DNA of 64,000 bases, from NCBI RefSeq assembly GCF_003687725.1, contig NZ_RDOJ01000001.1, positions 191,196-255,195 on the forward strand. The letters are read 5' to 3'. The notes beneath the pieces were generated by a model. It had not been told where the DNA came from. It worked only from the letters and a program-made list of their open reading frames with translations, and searched no databases. Below are positions 22,235-32,095 of the stretch, one piece after another. Numbering within the stretch: position 1 is the stretch's first letter; every line of letters begins with the position of its first letter. The translations under genes and the position numbers were made by a program. The DNA is from Faecalibacter macacae (GTDB lineage: Bacteria > Bacteroidota > Bacteroidia > Flavobacteriales > Weeksellaceae).

Positions 22235-22636
22235 ATGTATACAGATCCAATTTCAGATTTTCTAACTCGTGTTAGAAATGCAATGATGGCAGGGCACAAA
22301 GTTGTTGAAATCCCAGCATCAAAAATTAAAAAAGAGATCACAAAGATCTTATTTGAACAAGGTTACATCTTAAACTACAAGTTTGAAGGACAAGATCAAC
22401 CTCAAGGAACAATCAAAATCGCTTTAAAATACGATAAAGTATCTAAAGAGCCAGCTATCCGTAAAATCAAAAGAGCTTCGACTCCAGGTTTACGTCAGTA
22501 CGCAGGAGCTAAAGAATTACCTCGTGTATTAAACGGTTTAGGTATTGCTATCGTTTCTACTTCTAGAGGAGTAATGACTGACAAACAAGCTCGTCAAGAG
22601 AATATTGGTGGTGAGGTATTATGTTTTGTTTACTAA
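22235..22636 (+). CDS. rpsH: 30S ribosomal protein S8
   Basis: The 133-residue protein begins MYTDPISDFLTRVRNAMMAGHKVVEIPASKIKKEI and ends with the conserved TSRGVMTDKQARQENIGGEVLCFVY. In E. coli S8 represses the spc operon by binding a 16S-like mRNA site. Here it is first in a new transcription unit after a terminator and a structured leader, a position suited to self-control. Confidence 0.98.
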   Translation: MYTDPISDFLTRVRNAMMAGHKVVEIPASKIKKEITKILFEQGYILNYKFEGQDQPQGTIKIALKYDKVSKEPAIRKIKRASTPGLRQYAGAKELPRVLNGLGIAIVSTSRGVMTDKQARQENIGGEVLCFVY

Positions 22637-22655
22637 TATTTAAAAGCAAGTAATT

Positions 22656-23201
22656 ATGTCAAGAATAGGAAAAGCATCGATTAATATCCCAGCTGCTGCT
22701 ACAGTAGAATTTACTAACAATGTTGTAACTGTAAAAGGAAACAATGTTGAAATGACTCAAACGTTAAAAGAAGGATTCGAAATTAATATCGAAGAAGGTG
22801 TTTTAACAGTTGTACGTCCATCTGATTCTAAAGAAGATAGATCTTTACACGGTTTATACCGCGCATTAATCAATAATATGATTGTTGGTGTAACTGAAGG
22901 ATTCAAAAAACAATTAGAATTAGTTGGTGTTGGTTATAGAGCATCAAATCAAGGTCAAAAATTAGATTTATCTTTAGGTTTCTCTCACAATATTTTAATT
23001 GATATTGCACCAGAAGTTAAAGTTGAAACTTTAACTGAAAAAGGTAAAAATCCAATCATTACTTTATCTTCTCACGATAACCAATTATTAGGTATGATCG
23101 TTGCAAAAATCAGAGGATACCGTAAACCAGAACCATACAAAGGAAAAGGTATTAAGTTCGTAGGAGAAATTATTAGAAGAAAAGCAGGTAAATCTGCATA
23201 A
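22656..23201 (+). CDS. rplF: 50S ribosomal protein L6
   Basis: The 181-residue two-domain protein begins MSRIGKASINIPAAATVEF. It has the LVGVGYRASNQGQKLDLSLGFSH centre and the C-terminal IRGYRKPEPYKGKGIKFVGEIIRRKAGK. It lies near the GTPase-associated centre. Confidence 0.98.
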   Translation: MSRIGKASINIPAAATVEFTNNVVTVKGNNVEMTQTLKEGFEINIEEGVLTVVRPSDSKEDRSLHGLYRALINNMIVGVTEGFKKQLELVGVGYRASNQGQKLDLSLGFSHNILIDIAPEVKVETLTEKGKNPIITLSSHDNQLLGMIVAKIRGYRKPEPYKGKGIKFVGEIIRRKAGKSA

Positions 23202-23214
23202 AAATCATTGAAAA

Positions 23215-23562
23215 ATGGCATTATCTAAGACAGAAAAAAGACAAAAAATAAAAAGACGCGTTCGTCGTAATATTTTTGGTACAGCTGCAAAACCTCGTTT
23301 ATCAGTTTACCGTTCAAATAAAGAAATTTACGCTCAAATCATCGACGATAACTCAGGAGTAACTTTAGCTTCAGCTTCATCTCGTGAAGCAGGTGTTGAA
23401 GGAGCAAAAACTGAACAATCAACAACTGTTGGTAAAGCTTTAGCTGCAAAAGCAATCGCTAAAGGAATTGAAACTGTTGTTTTTGATCGTAACGGTTTCG
23501 TATATCATGGTAGAATCAAAGCTTTAGCTGAAGGTGCTAGAGAAGGTGGTTTAAAATTCTAA
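23215..23562 (+). CDS. rplR: 50S ribosomal protein L18
   Basis: The 115-residue 5S rRNA-binding protein has [31 protein letters not shown] and [26 protein letters not shown]. The length is typical. It starts 13 bases after rplF. Confidence 0.98.
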   Translation: MALSKTEKRQKIKRRVRRNIFGTAAKPRLSVYRSNKEIYAQIIDDNSGVTLASASSREAGVEGAKTEQSTTVGKALAAKAIAKGIETVVFDRNGFVYHGRIKALAEGAREGGLKF

Positions 23563-23578
23563 AAAAAGAAAAGAAATT

Positions 23579-24103
23579 ATGTTAGGATTTAAAAACGTAG
23601 AAAGAGTAAAACCAACAGGTTTAGATTTAAAAGATCGTTTAGTTGGAGTTCAACGTGTTACTAAAGTAACAAAAGGAGGTAGAGCATTTGGTTTCTCTGC
23701 TATCGTAGTTGTAGGAGATGGTAATGGAGTAGTAGGATACGGTTTAGGGAAATCTAAAGATGTTGCTTCAGCAATCGCTAAAGCAATCGAAGATGCTAAG
23801 AAAAACTTAGTTCGTATCCCATTAGCTGGAAACACAATCCCTCACGAACAAGAAGCTCGTTTCGGTGGTGCGCAAGTATACATCCGTCCAGCAGCTAAAG
23901 GTACTGGGGTAATTGCAGGTGGTACTGTACGTGCAGTATTAGAGTCAGTAGGTGTAAAAGATGTATTATCTAAATCTAAAGGTTCTTCTAACCCACACAA
24001 TGCTGTTAAAGCGTCTATGCGTACTTTATTAAGCTTACGTTCAGCTGAAACTATCGCTCGTCAAAGAGGTATTTCTGTAAGTAAAGTGTTCAACGGTCAA
24101 TAA
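23579..24103 (+). CDS. rpsE: 30S ribosomal protein S5
   Basis: The 174-residue protein has the dsRBD-like part [33 protein letters not shown] and the [26 protein letters not shown] motif. It acts in decoding accuracy on the back of the 30S. Confidence 0.98.
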   Translation: MLGFKNVERVKPTGLDLKDRLVGVQRVTKVTKGGRAFGFSAIVVVGDGNGVVGYGLGKSKDVASAIAKAIEDAKKNLVRIPLAGNTIPHEQEARFGGAQVYIRPAAKGTGVIAGGTVRAVLESVGVKDVLSKSKGSSNPHNAVKASMRTLLSLRSAETIARQRGISVSKVFNGQ

Positions 24104-24111
24104 TTATTATC

Positions 24112-24288
24112 ATGAAAGTAAGAGTAAAACAAACACGTAGTGCTATCAACCGTGATAAGTCACAAAAAGCAACTTTAGTAGCTTTAGGATTAAAAAAGTT
24201 GAATCAAGTAGTTGAGCACGAATCTACACCTCAAATTGAAGGTATGATCCGTAAAATTCAACACTTAGTAGTTGTAGAAAGAGCTTAA
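24112..24288 (+). CDS. rpmD: 50S ribosomal protein L30
   Basis: A 58-residue frame begins [22 protein letters not shown], ends HLVVVERA and fits the L30/L7e fold of the short bacterial type. It lies eight bases after rpsE and 29 bases before rplO, the canonical order rpsE-rpmD-rplO. It is short enough to be missed by length-filtered gene finding. Confidence 0.95.
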   Translation: MKVRVKQTRSAINRDKSQKATLVALGLKKLNQVVEHESTPQIEGMIRKIQHLVVVERA

Positions 24289-24317
24289 TCGCTTTAACCT
24301 TTAAAAGATTATCAAAA

Positions 24318-24776
24318 ATGAATTTAAGTAATTTAAAACCAGCAGCTGGTTCAGTAAAAAATAAATTCCGTAAAGGTAGAGGTGAAGGTAGTGGAAACGG
24401 TTTGACTGCAGGTCGTGGACACAAAGGTGCTAAATCTCGTTCTGGTTATTCAAGAAAAATCGGTTTCGAGGGTGGACAAATGCCTTTACAAAGACGTTTA
24501 CCAAAATTTGGTTTCAAAAACATCAACCGTGTTGAGTACAAAGGAATCAATTTAGATACTATCCAAACTTTAGTTGACAACAACAAAATTACGGATACAT
24601 TAAACAAAGAAACTTTAGTAGAGTTAGGATTAGCTCACAAAAACGACGTAGTGAAAATCTTAGGTCGTGGTGAGTTAACTGCAGCTGTTACTATTATTGC
24701 TGACAAATTTACTCAATCAGCTCAAGAAGCTATTGAGAAAGTTGGTGGTAAAGTTGAATTAATTAACGCTAAGTAA
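24318..24776 (+). CDS. rplO: 50S ribosomal protein L15
   Basis: The 152-residue protein has the glycine-rich N-terminal tail [48 protein letters not shown], typical of the family. A globular C-terminal part follows. It precedes secY by 13 bases. Confidence 0.98.
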   Translation: MNLSNLKPAAGSVKNKFRKGRGEGSGNGLTAGRGHKGAKSRSGYSRKIGFEGGQMPLQRRLPKFGFKNINRVEYKGINLDTIQTLVDNNKITDTLNKETLVELGLAHKNDVVKILGRGELTAAVTIIADKFTQSAQEAIEKVGGKVELINAK

Positions 24777-24789
24777 TATTTTTTTATAG

Positions 24790-26163
24790 ATGAAAGGGTT
24801 TATTCAGACCATAAAAAATATCTGGAGCATAAAAGAATTAAAGGAAAAGTTAATTTTAACTTTTCTTTTAATTCTGGTTTATAGATTTGGTTCTTATATT
24901 CCGCTTCCAGGTGTCGATATTAACGAAGTAAATCGTTATGTTGCAGACCAAGCAAGTGCAAGTTCTGGGATTTTAGGATTATTAAACTCTTTTACCGGAG
25001 GTTCTTTTAGTAGAGCTTCCGTTTTAGCATTAGGTATAATGCCATACATCTCTGCATCAATCGTTGTGCAATTAATGGGATTAGCAGTACCTTATATTCA
25101 AAAACTACAAAAAGAGGGAGAAAGCGGTCGAAACAAAGTAAATCAAATTACTCGTTGGTTAACAATCGGTATCTGTTTAGTACAGGCACCAGCTTATCTA
25201 ACATTAGTGACGTCACAAATTTTACCTTATGACCCAGCATCACCTTATGCATTTTATTTAGTTCCACCATCGAACTTTTGGTTCTGGTTTCCTTCTGTAA
25301 TCATATTAATTACAGGGACAGTCTTTTCGATGTGGATGGGAGAAAAAATTACAGACAAGGGAATTGGTAATGGTATTTCAATCTTAATTATGGTTGGTAT
25401 CTTAGCAGATTTACCTCGTGCTATTTTAAATGCATTTGAAACTGATGCAAGTGGTGGAATCTTTTTCTTGTTAGAGATGTTAGGTTTAATCGTTGTTATT
25501 GCATTATGTATTATGATTGTAGCAGCAGTACGTAAAGTACCTGTACAATACGTAAGAAGAGCTCAAACATCAAGTAGTTCGTACATGAGATCTGTTACAG
25601 ATTCAGTACGTTCATACATTCCTTTGAAAGTGAATGCTGCTGGTGTAATGCCTATTATCTTTGCACAAGCAATTATGTTTTTACCTGGTACGCTAGCAAG
25701 TTATGTTTTAGAAGACGACAGTCCAATAAAACAATTCTTTACAAAAATGGCTGATCCATTTACTTTAGAGTATAATTTAATCTTCGGATTCTTAATTATT
25801 ATCTTCACATATTTCTATACAGCAATTACAATTCCTGTAAACCAAATGGCTGAAGATCTAAAACGTAACGGAGGAATCATTCCAGGAATCCGCCCTGGTA
25901 AAGAAACTGCAGATTTTTTAGATGAAATTTTATCAAAAATTACGTTACCTGGAGCAATTTTATTAACTTTGCTTGCTGTTTTACCAGCGATTGTTAAATT
26001 ATTAGGTGTTGATCAAAATTTGGCAATGTTTTTTGGAGGTACATCAATGTTAATTATGGTTGGTGTAATTCTTGATACTGTACAACAGATCAATACATAT
26101 TTATTAAATCGTCGCTACGATGGATTAATGTCATCAGGTAGAACGTCAAGTGATATGGCTTAA
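24790..26163 (+). CDS. secY: Preprotein translocase subunit SecY
   Basis: The 457-residue channel subunit of the Sec translocon has about ten transmembrane helices. Conserved parts are the plug-region segment GSFSRASVLALGIMPYISASIVVQL, the MWMGEKITDKGIGNGISILI loop, and the cytosolic PVQYVRRAQ and LKRNGGIIPGIRPGKET loops that contact the ribosome and SecA. It lies between rplO and infA; adk and map are absent from this position. Confidence 0.98.
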   Translation: MKGFIQTIKNIWSIKELKEKLILTFLLILVYRFGSYIPLPGVDINEVNRYVADQASASSGILGLLNSFTGGSFSRASVLALGIMPYISASIVVQLMGLAVPYIQKLQKEGESGRNKVNQITRWLTIGICLVQAPAYLTLVTSQILPYDPASPYAFYLVPPSNFWFWFPSVIILITGTVFSMWMGEKITDKGIGNGISILIMVGILADLPRAILNAFETDASGGIFFLLEMLGLIVVIALCIMIVAAVRKVPVQYVRRAQTSSSSYMRSVTDSVRSYIPLKVNAAGVMPIIFAQAIMFLPGTLASYVLEDDSPIKQFFTKMADPFTLEYNLIFGFLIIIFTYFYTAITIPVNQMAEDLKRNGGIIPGIRPGKETADFLDEILSKITLPGAILLTLLAVLPAIVKLLGVDQNLAMFFGGTSMLIMVGVILDTVQQINTYLLNRRYDGLMSSGRTSSDMA

Positions 26164-26175
26164 TTTAAATTAAAA

Positions 26176-26391
26176 ATGGCTAAAACAAAACATATAGAAC
26201 AAGACGGAACAATTACAGAGTCATTGTCAAATGCAATGTTCCGTGTTGAATTAGAAAATGGGCATGTCGTGACATGTAATATTTCTGGTAAGATGCGTAT
26301 GCACTACATTAAATTATTACCAGGGGATAGAGTAAAAATTGAAATGTCTCCGTATGATTTAAGTAAAGGACGTATTTCATATCGTTACTAA
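26176..26391 (+). CDS. infA: Translation initiation factor IF-1
   Basis: The 71-residue S1/OB-fold protein begins [32 protein letters not shown]. It has the signature [34 protein letters not shown]. It occupies the A site during initiation. It is followed by an 84-base gap with a strong hairpin, then rpmJ. Confidence 0.97.
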   Translation: MAKTKHIEQDGTITESLSNAMFRVELENGHVVTCNISGKMRMHYIKLLPGDRVKIEMSPYDLSKGRISYRY

Positions 26392-26420
26392 GTAAATTAA
26401 AGATATTAATAATGACTGGA

Positions 26421-26451
26421 GATAGAGTTAATAGGCGATATTAGCTCTATC
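26421..26451 (+). promoter_or_regulatory. Thirteen-base-pair hairpin between infA and rpmJ
   Basis: GATAGAGTTAATA (26421-26433) pairs with TATTAGCTCTATC (26439-26451) around the loop GGCGA, with one G-T pair. No T-tract follows, so it is not a normal terminator, and no TAnnTTTG lies between it and rpmJ. It precedes rpmJ-rpsM-rpsK-rpsD, the alpha-type operon part that S4 controls in E. coli. A control or processing role is inferred. Confidence 0.55.
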
Positions 26452-26475
26452 GGATTATAGATAAATTTTATAAAG

Positions 26476-26592
26476 ATGAAAATTAGAGCATCCATTAAAA
26501 AGAGAAGCGCTGACTGTAAAATTGTGCGTCGTAAAGGACGTTTGTATGTGATCAACAAAAAGAATCCTAAGTTTAAACAAAGACAAGGTTAA
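26476..26592 (+). CDS. rpmJ: 50S ribosomal protein L36, zinc-free (C-) type
   Basis: A 38-residue frame begins [21 protein letters not shown] and ends KQRQG. The zinc form carries three Cys and one His; here only Cys14 remains, the others being Ser11, Asn27 and Phe33. This is the C- type common in Bacteroidota. It is too short for many gene finders. rpsM follows after 12 bases. Confidence 0.95.
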   Translation: MKIRASIKKRSADCKIVRRKGRLYVINKKNPKFKQRQG

Positions 26593-26604
26593 TTATTTAG
26601 AATT

Positions 26605-26982
26605 ATGGCAAGAATTTCAGGTGTAGATTTACCTAAGAACAAAAGAGGGGTAATCGGACTTACATACATTTACGGTATTGGTAGAAGTACAGCTTCTAAA
26701 ATTTTAGCTGAGAACAACATCTCAGAAGATACAAAAGTTAGCGAATGGACTGATGAGGAAATCAACGGTATCCGTGCGTCAATCAACGACAACGTTAAAG
26801 TTGAAGGTGAATTACGTTCAGAAATCCAATTAAACATCAAACGTTTAATGGATATCGGATGTCAGAGAGGTATTCGTCACAGATTAGGTTTACCTTTACG
26901 TGGTCAAAGAACTAAAAACAACTCACGTACAAGAAAAGGTAAAAAGAAAACAGTTGCTAACAAGAAAAAAGCCACTAAATAA
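26605..26982 (+). CDS. rpsM: 30S ribosomal protein S13
   Basis: The 125-residue protein begins [30 protein letters not shown]. It ends with the basic [28 protein letters not shown] tail that contacts P-site tRNA. It is in canonical order with rpsK, rpsD, rpoA and rplQ. Confidence 0.98.
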   Translation: MARISGVDLPKNKRGVIGLTYIYGIGRSTASKILAENNISEDTKVSEWTDEEINGIRASINDNVKVEGELRSEIQLNIKRLMDIGCQRGIRHRLGLPLRGQRTKNNSRTRKGKKKTVANKKKATK

Positions 26983-26992
26983 TAAGTAGATC

Positions 26993-27382
26993 ATGGCAAA
27001 AAATCAAAAAGTAGTTAAGAAAAGAAAAGTAGTTGTTGAAGCTACTGGACAAGCTCATATTCAAGCATCGTTTAATAATGTTATCATTACATTAACTAAC
27101 AAAAACGGTGAAGTAATCTCTTGGTCTTCTGCAGGTAAAATGGGATTCCGTGGTTCTAAAAAGAACACTCCATACGCTGCTCAAGTAGCTGCTCAAGATG
27201 CTGCAACTGTAGCATACGAAGCAGGTTTAAGAAGAGTTAAAGTATTTGTTAAAGGACCAGGTCAAGGTCGTGAGTCTGCTATTAGAACTATTCACAACGG
27301 AGGGATTGAAGTTTCTGAAATCGTTGATGTAACTCCATTACCACACAATGGATGTCGTCCTCCTAAAAAGAGAAGAGTATAA
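26993..27382 (+). CDS. rpsK: 30S ribosomal protein S11
   Basis: The 129-residue protein has [46 protein letters not shown] and ends [18 protein letters not shown], the family signature. It forms part of the 30S platform. It starts ten bases after rpsM. Confidence 0.98.
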   Translation: MAKNQKVVKKRKVVVEATGQAHIQASFNNVIITLTNKNGEVISWSSAGKMGFRGSKKNTPYAAQVAAQDAATVAYEAGLRRVKVFVKGPGQGRESAIRTIHNGGIEVSEIVDVTPLPHNGCRPPKKRRV

Positions 27383-27428
27383 TTTTATTTTTCTTTAATT
27401 AAACATTTAATTTTAATAGTAAAAAATC

Positions 27429-28031
27429 ATGGCAAGATATACAGGACCAAAAACTAAAATTGCAAGAAAATTTGGACAACCAATTTTCGGAGATGATAAA
27501 TCTTTTGAGAAAAAGAAATACGCTCCAGGGCAACACGGGCCAAACAAAAGAAGAGCTAAAAAATCTGAGTACGCTATTCAGTTAACTGAAAAACAAAAAG
27601 CTAAATATACTTACGGTATCTTAGAGCGTCAATTTGCTAACTTATACAAGAAAGCAAACGCATCTAAAGGTATTACTGGTGATGTTTTATTACAATTATG
27701 TGAGTCTCGTTTAGACAACGTAGTTTACCGTTTAGGTATCGCTAATTCTCGTGCTTTCGCTCGTCAATTAGTATCTCACAAACACGTTACTGTTAACGGT
27801 GAAGTTGTAAATATCCCTTCTTACCAATTAAAAGCTGGTGATGTTATCGCAGTTAGAGAGAAATCAAAATCTTTAGCTCCTATCACTAACTCATTACACG
27901 CACGTAAAGAGTATGATTGGTTAATTTGGAATGATGAGCAATTATCAGGAACTTTCACAAAAGCTCCAGAAAGAGTTCAAATCCCAGAAGATATTAAAGA
28001 GCAATTAATCGTCGAGTTATATTCTAAATAA
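27429..28031 (+). CDS. rpsD: 30S ribosomal protein S4, zinc-free type
   Basis: The 200-residue 16S-nucleating protein begins [21 protein letters not shown]. It has the S4 RNA-binding domain [41 protein letters not shown]. The N-terminal cysteine cluster found in zinc-binding S4 forms is absent. In E. coli S4 represses the alpha operon. Its candidate target here would be the infA-rpmJ hairpin. Confidence 0.98.
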   Translation: MARYTGPKTKIARKFGQPIFGDDKSFEKKKYAPGQHGPNKRRAKKSEYAIQLTEKQKAKYTYGILERQFANLYKKANASKGITGDVLLQLCESRLDNVVYRLGIANSRAFARQLVSHKHVTVNGEVVNIPSYQLKAGDVIAVREKSKSLAPITNSLHARKEYDWLIWNDEQLSGTFTKAPERVQIPEDIKEQLIVELYSK

Positions 28032-28053
28032 ACCTTAAAATCAGACTAATAAA

Positions 28054-29046
28054 ATGACTATTTTAAATTTCATCAAACCTGACAAGGTAATCTTAGTAGA
28101 ATCTGATTCTAACTTTGGACAGTTCGAATTCCGTCCGTTAGAGCCAGGATACGGGATTACTGTTGGAAATGCTCTTCGTAGAGTATTACTTTCTTCATTA
28201 GAAGGTTTCGCAATTACTTCAATTAAAATTGAAGGAGTAGAGCACGAATTTTCAACAATTCCAGGAGTAGTGGAAGATGTTACAGAGATCATTTTAAATC
28301 TGAAAAAGGTTCGTTTTAAGAAACAAATTGATGAATCAGATGCTGAAACTGTAACTGCTACTATCTCAGGGCAAGATCAATTAACAGCAGGTGATTTAGG
28401 TAAGTTTATCTCGGGATTCCAAGTATTAAACCCTGAATTAGTAATCGCTAACTTAGATTCAAAAGTGAACTTGACTATCACTTTCACAATTGAGAAAGGT
28501 AGAGGATACGTACCAGCTGAAGAGAATAAAAAGGCTTCTGCGCCAATTGGTACTGTAGCAATTGATTCAATTTACACTCCTATTAAGAATGTAAAATATT
28601 CAATTGAAAACTATCGTGTTGAACAAAAAACTGATTATGAAAAATTAGTTTTAGAAATCACTACAGATGGTTCTATAACTCCACAAGATGCTTTAACTGA
28701 AACAGCTAAAATCTTAATTCACCACTTTATGTTATTCTCTGATGAAAGAATCACTCTTGAAGCAGAAGAAGTAGCATCTGGCGAGACTTACGATGAAGAA
28801 GCATTACATATGCGCCAATTATTAAAAACTAAATTGGTAGATATGGACTTATCAGTAAGAGCATTAAATTGTTTAAAAGCAGCTGAAGTTGAAACATTAG
28901 GCGAATTAGTTTCTTTCGCAAAATCTGACTTAATGAAATTCAGAAACTTTGGTAAGAAATCTCTTACTGAGTTAGAAGAATTGGTGGACAGCAAAGGTTT
29001 AAACTTTGGTATGGACATCGCAAAATATAAGTTAGACGTAGAATAA
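28054..29046 (+). CDS. rpoA: RNA polymerase alpha subunit
   Basis: The 330-residue protein has the N-terminal dimerisation domain (about 1-230) with [28 protein letters not shown]. The C-terminal DNA- and activator-binding domain (about 255-320) has [23 protein letters not shown]-like sequence with helix-hairpin-helix [16 protein letters not shown]. Place and length are typical. Confidence 0.98.
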   Translation: MTILNFIKPDKVILVESDSNFGQFEFRPLEPGYGITVGNALRRVLLSSLEGFAITSIKIEGVEHEFSTIPGVVEDVTEIILNLKKVRFKKQIDESDAETVTATISGQDQLTAGDLGKFISGFQVLNPELVIANLDSKVNLTITFTIEKGRGYVPAEENKKASAPIGTVAIDSIYTPIKNVKYSIENYRVEQKTDYEKLVLEITTDGSITPQDALTETAKILIHHFMLFSDERITLEAEEVASGETYDEEALHMRQLLKTKLVDMDLSVRALNCLKAAEVETLGELVSFAKSDLMKFRNFGKKSLTELEELVDSKGLNFGMDIAKYKLDVE

Positions 29047-29056
29047 TTTTATTACA

Positions 29057-29530
29057 ATGAGACACGGAAAAAAATTTAATCACTTAGGTAGAACTGCTTC
29101 TCACAGAAGAGCGTTATTATCTAACTTAGCTATATCGTTGATTACACACAAACGTATCAACACAACAGTAGCAAAGGCTAAAGCATTACAAAAGTATGTT
29201 GAGCCTTTATTAACAAAGTCTAAAACAGACGATACAAACAACCGTCGTGTTGTTTTCTCATACTTACAAAACAAGGAAGCTGTTACTGAATTATTCAGAA
29301 CAGTAGCTCCAAAAATTGCTGACCGTCCAGGTGGATACACTCGTATCATCAAAACTGGTTTCCGTTTAGGAGATAGTGCTGATATGGCAATGATTGAGTT
29401 AGTAGATTTCAATGATATCTACACTAACGCAAAAGTTGAGAAAAAAGCAACTACACGTCGTGGACGTAAAAAAGCAACTGAAACTGCTGTTGAGGAAACT
29501 CCAGCTACAGAAGCAAACGAAGAAGCTTAA
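29057..29530 (+). CDS. rplQ: 50S ribosomal protein L17
   Basis: The 157-residue protein begins [34 protein letters not shown]. It has the usual [25 protein letters not shown]. About 30 extra residues at the C-terminus, rich in A, E, K and T, go beyond the E. coli length of 127, as is common in Bacteroidota. It ends the operon before a strong terminator. Confidence 0.98.
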   Translation: MRHGKKFNHLGRTASHRRALLSNLAISLITHKRINTTVAKAKALQKYVEPLLTKSKTDDTNNRRVVFSYLQNKEAVTELFRTVAPKIADRPGGYTRIIKTGFRLGDSADMAMIELVDFNDIYTNAKVEKKATTRRGRKKATETAVEETPATEANEEA

Positions 29531-29552
29531 TCTTAATAAGATTATAGATAAT

Positions 29553-29584
29553 AAAAAAGGACTCCATTTGGAGTCCTTTTTTTA
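29553..29584. terminator. Bidirectional terminator between rplQ and maeB
   Basis: Stem AAAAAGGACTCCA/TGGAGTCCTTTTT with T- and A-tracts, placed between two convergent genes (rplQ stop 29530, maeB stop 29601). Confidence 0.92.
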
Positions 29585-29600
29585 TTTTATGGTATTTTGA

Positions 29601-31865
29601 TTAGTTTGTCTGTTGTGCATCGATTACAGCAATTGTAACCATGTTAACAATCTCTCTAATACTACTATCTAATTGTAATAAATGAATAGGCTTTTTCATC
29701 CCGATTAGAATTGGACCAACAGCTTCTATATTTCCAAGTTCTTGTAATAATTTGTAAGAAATATTAGCCGATTCTAAGTTTGGAAAAATTAGCGTATTCG
29801 CATGTGTTCCGGCTAATTTACTAAAAGGATAATTACTTTCTAATTTTTGCCTATTTACTGCAAAATTTGCCTGAAGTTCACCATCAACAATAATATCTGT
29901 ATGATTTTGATGTAAATAATCAACTGCTTTTTGAACTTTTGATGGAGTAATTCCTTTATTTGATCCAAAGTTAGAATATCCTAATAAAGCTATTCTAGGC
30001 GTTATATTAAACTTCTTTATTGTATCATTAATTTGTAAAGTAATATCTACTAACTCTTCTGAAGTTGGATTTAAGTTTACAGTAGTGTCTCCTAAGAATA
30101 TAGGCCCTTTTTCAGTAAGCATCATATACATACTTGCTACTTTAACATCTTCTCTGGCACCAATCAATTCTAAAGCAGGTCTAATTGCTTGAGAATAGTT
30201 TTTTGTCATACCTGAAATCATTGTATCAGCATATCCAAATTCAACCATACATGATCCAAAGTAATTTCTGTCTCTAAGCATTTTCTTTGCATCATTTAAC
30301 GAAACACCTTTTCTTTGTCGTTTGTTATAGATAAACTCAGCAAATTCATTGTAACGTTCTGTATTTTCTTCTGTATATGGATCTATGATTTCAACATCAT
30401 CTAAATCTAGCATATACTCTTTGATCATTTTTTCAATCTTAGTTTTATTACCTAAAATGATTGGAATTGCAATTTTTTCTTCCTTTACAATTTGTGCAGC
30501 TCTTAAGATTTCGAAACGATCACCTTCAGCAAATAATACTCGTTTAGGACTAGTTTTAGCTTTCTGAGTAAGATTACGCATGATTGTACTTTCTTTATTA
30601 ATACGTTTAATTAATGAATTTTTATATTCATCAAAATCTGTAATTATATTTTTAGCAACGCCTGTTTCTATAGCAGCTTTAGCAACAGCGGCCGAAACTT
30701 CTGGTAATAATCTTGGATCATTTGGTTTTGGTATAATGTAATTTTTCCCAAATTTTAAAGAATGATTATTGTACGCTTGTGTTACAACTTCTGGAACTGG
30801 TAGTTTAGCTAATTCCGCAATAGCACGAACAGCAGCAATCTTCATTTCCTCATTAATTGTTGTTGATCTAACATCTAAAGCACCTCTAAAAATGTAAGGG
30901 AAACCTAATACATTGTTTACCTGGTTAGGATAATCAGAACGTCCAGTCCCCATGATGATATCTTGTCGTGTTGCAATAGCAGTTTCGTAAGCAATTTCTG
31001 GATTTGGATTTGCCATTGCTAAAACAATTGGATTATTTGCCATTGTGTTTAACATCTCAGTAGATAAAACATCAGCAGCAGAAAGTCCAATGAAAACATC
31101 AGCATCTTTTACAGCGTCTTCTAAAGTGTAAATATCACGTGTAGTAGCCCATTCAGCCTTAGATGGATCTAAATTTTCACGATCAGCTCTGATAACACCT
31201 TTACTATCTAACATTACGATGTTTTCCTTTGTAGCTCCAACTGAGATATACATTCCTGTACATGAAATTGCAGCAGCTCCGGCTCCGTTCACAACAATTT
31301 TAACCTCCGAAATATCTTTACCTTGTAATTCACAAGCGTTAATTAAAGCTGCACCAGAGATAATAGCAGTACCATGTTGGTCATCGTGCATTACAGGAAT
31401 ATTCATTTCTTCCTTTAATCTTCTTTCGATTTCAAAACATTCAGGAGCTTTAATATCTTCTAAATTAATTCCACCAAAAGTTGGTTCTAATGCTTTAACA
31501 GTATTAATAAATTCATCAATATTCTTTGTATCTAATTCAATATCGAAAACATCAATATCAGCAAAAATTTTGAAAAGTAAACCTTTTCCTTCCATAACTG
31601 GTTTAGATGCTAAAGCCCCGATATCACCTAATCCAAGAACAGCTGTACCATTACTAATTACAGCAACTAAATTTCCTTTGGCAGTGTATTTATATGCGTT
31701 TTCTGGATCTTTTTCGATTTCTAAACAAGGTTCTGCAACACCAGGAGAATAAGCTAAAGATAAATCTCTTTGTGTATTAGTTGGTTTTGTTGGCACAACG
31801 GCAATTTTACCTGGCTGACCCATCGAATGGTAATTCAATGCATCTCTTTTCTTGTTGTCATTCAT
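29601..31865 (-). CDS. maeB: NADP-dependent malic enzyme with C-terminal phosphotransacetylase-like domain (MaeB type)
   Basis: The 754-residue protein oxidatively decarboxylates malate to pyruvate. The N-terminal malic enzyme half (about 1-430) has SLAYSPGVAEPCLEI, the catalytic LEDIKAPECFEIE, MHDDQHGTAII, and the NADP-binding VVNGAGAAAISC. The C-terminal half (about 435-754) matches phosphate acetyltransferase (RVLFAEGDRFEILRAAQIV and GPILIGMKKPIHLL). In E. coli MaeB this half is regulatory rather than catalytic. Length (E. coli 759) is normal. It stands alone between two terminators; no consensus promoter was found in the 230 bases upstream. Confidence 0.95.
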   Translation of the reverse strand: MNDNKKRDALNYHSMGQPGKIAVVPTKPTNTQRDLSLAYSPGVAEPCLEIEKDPENAYKYTAKGNLVAVISNGTAVLGLGDIGALASKPVMEGKGLLFKIFADIDVFDIELDTKNIDEFINTVKALEPTFGGINLEDIKAPECFEIERRLKEEMNIPVMHDDQHGTAIISGAALINACELQGKDISEVKIVVNGAGAAAISCTGMYISVGATKENIVMLDSKGVIRADRENLDPSKAEWATTRDIYTLEDAVKDADVFIGLSAADVLSTEMLNTMANNPIVLAMANPNPEIAYETAIATRQDIIMGTGRSDYPNQVNNVLGFPYIFRGALDVRSTTINEEMKIAAVRAIAELAKLPVPEVVTQAYNNHSLKFGKNYIIPKPNDPRLLPEVSAAVAKAAIETGVAKNIITDFDEYKNSLIKRINKESTIMRNLTQKAKTSPKRVLFAEGDRFEILRAAQIVKEEKIAIPIILGNKTKIEKMIKEYMLDLDDVEIIDPYTEENTERYNEFAEFIYNKRQRKGVSLNDAKKMLRDRNYFGSCMVEFGYADTMISGMTKNYSQAIRPALELIGAREDVKVASMYMMLTEKGPIFLGDTTVNLNPTSEELVDITLQINDTIKKFNITPRIALLGYSNFGSNKGITPSKVQKAVDYLHQNHTDIIVDGELQANFAVNRQKLESNYPFSKLAGTHANTLIFPNLESANISYKLLQELGNIEAVGPILIGMKKPIHLLQLDSSIREIVNMVTIAVIDAQQTN

Positions 31866-32062
31866 TAATTTGTAGTTTATATTTTTTCCATATTAAAAAT
31901 AGGAATTATTTATAGTAACAAATTATGACAAATATTATAAGTTGATAATTTTTTATATAATATTTTATTAAGTTGAATATTTAAGACTATTAAAATTATC
32001 TAGTTAATAATTTTAGTTGTAGTCTTATTTAAAAAATTATGTAGTAGATGTTTTCTTTAAAA

Positions 32063-32090
32063 GAAAAAAGGACTCAATTTTGAGTCCTTT
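32063..32090 (-). terminator. Terminator of the T9SS-sorted protein gene
   Basis: Minus strand stem AAAGGACTCAA/TTGAGTCCTTT followed by T residues, six bases past the stop codon of the 32096-33016 gene. Confidence 0.8.
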
Positions 32091-32095
32091 TAGAA

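Noticed and set aside
31219-31752. A 177-residue plus-strand frame
   Set aside because: It is antisense to the conserved malic enzyme domain of maeB and has no support of its own.
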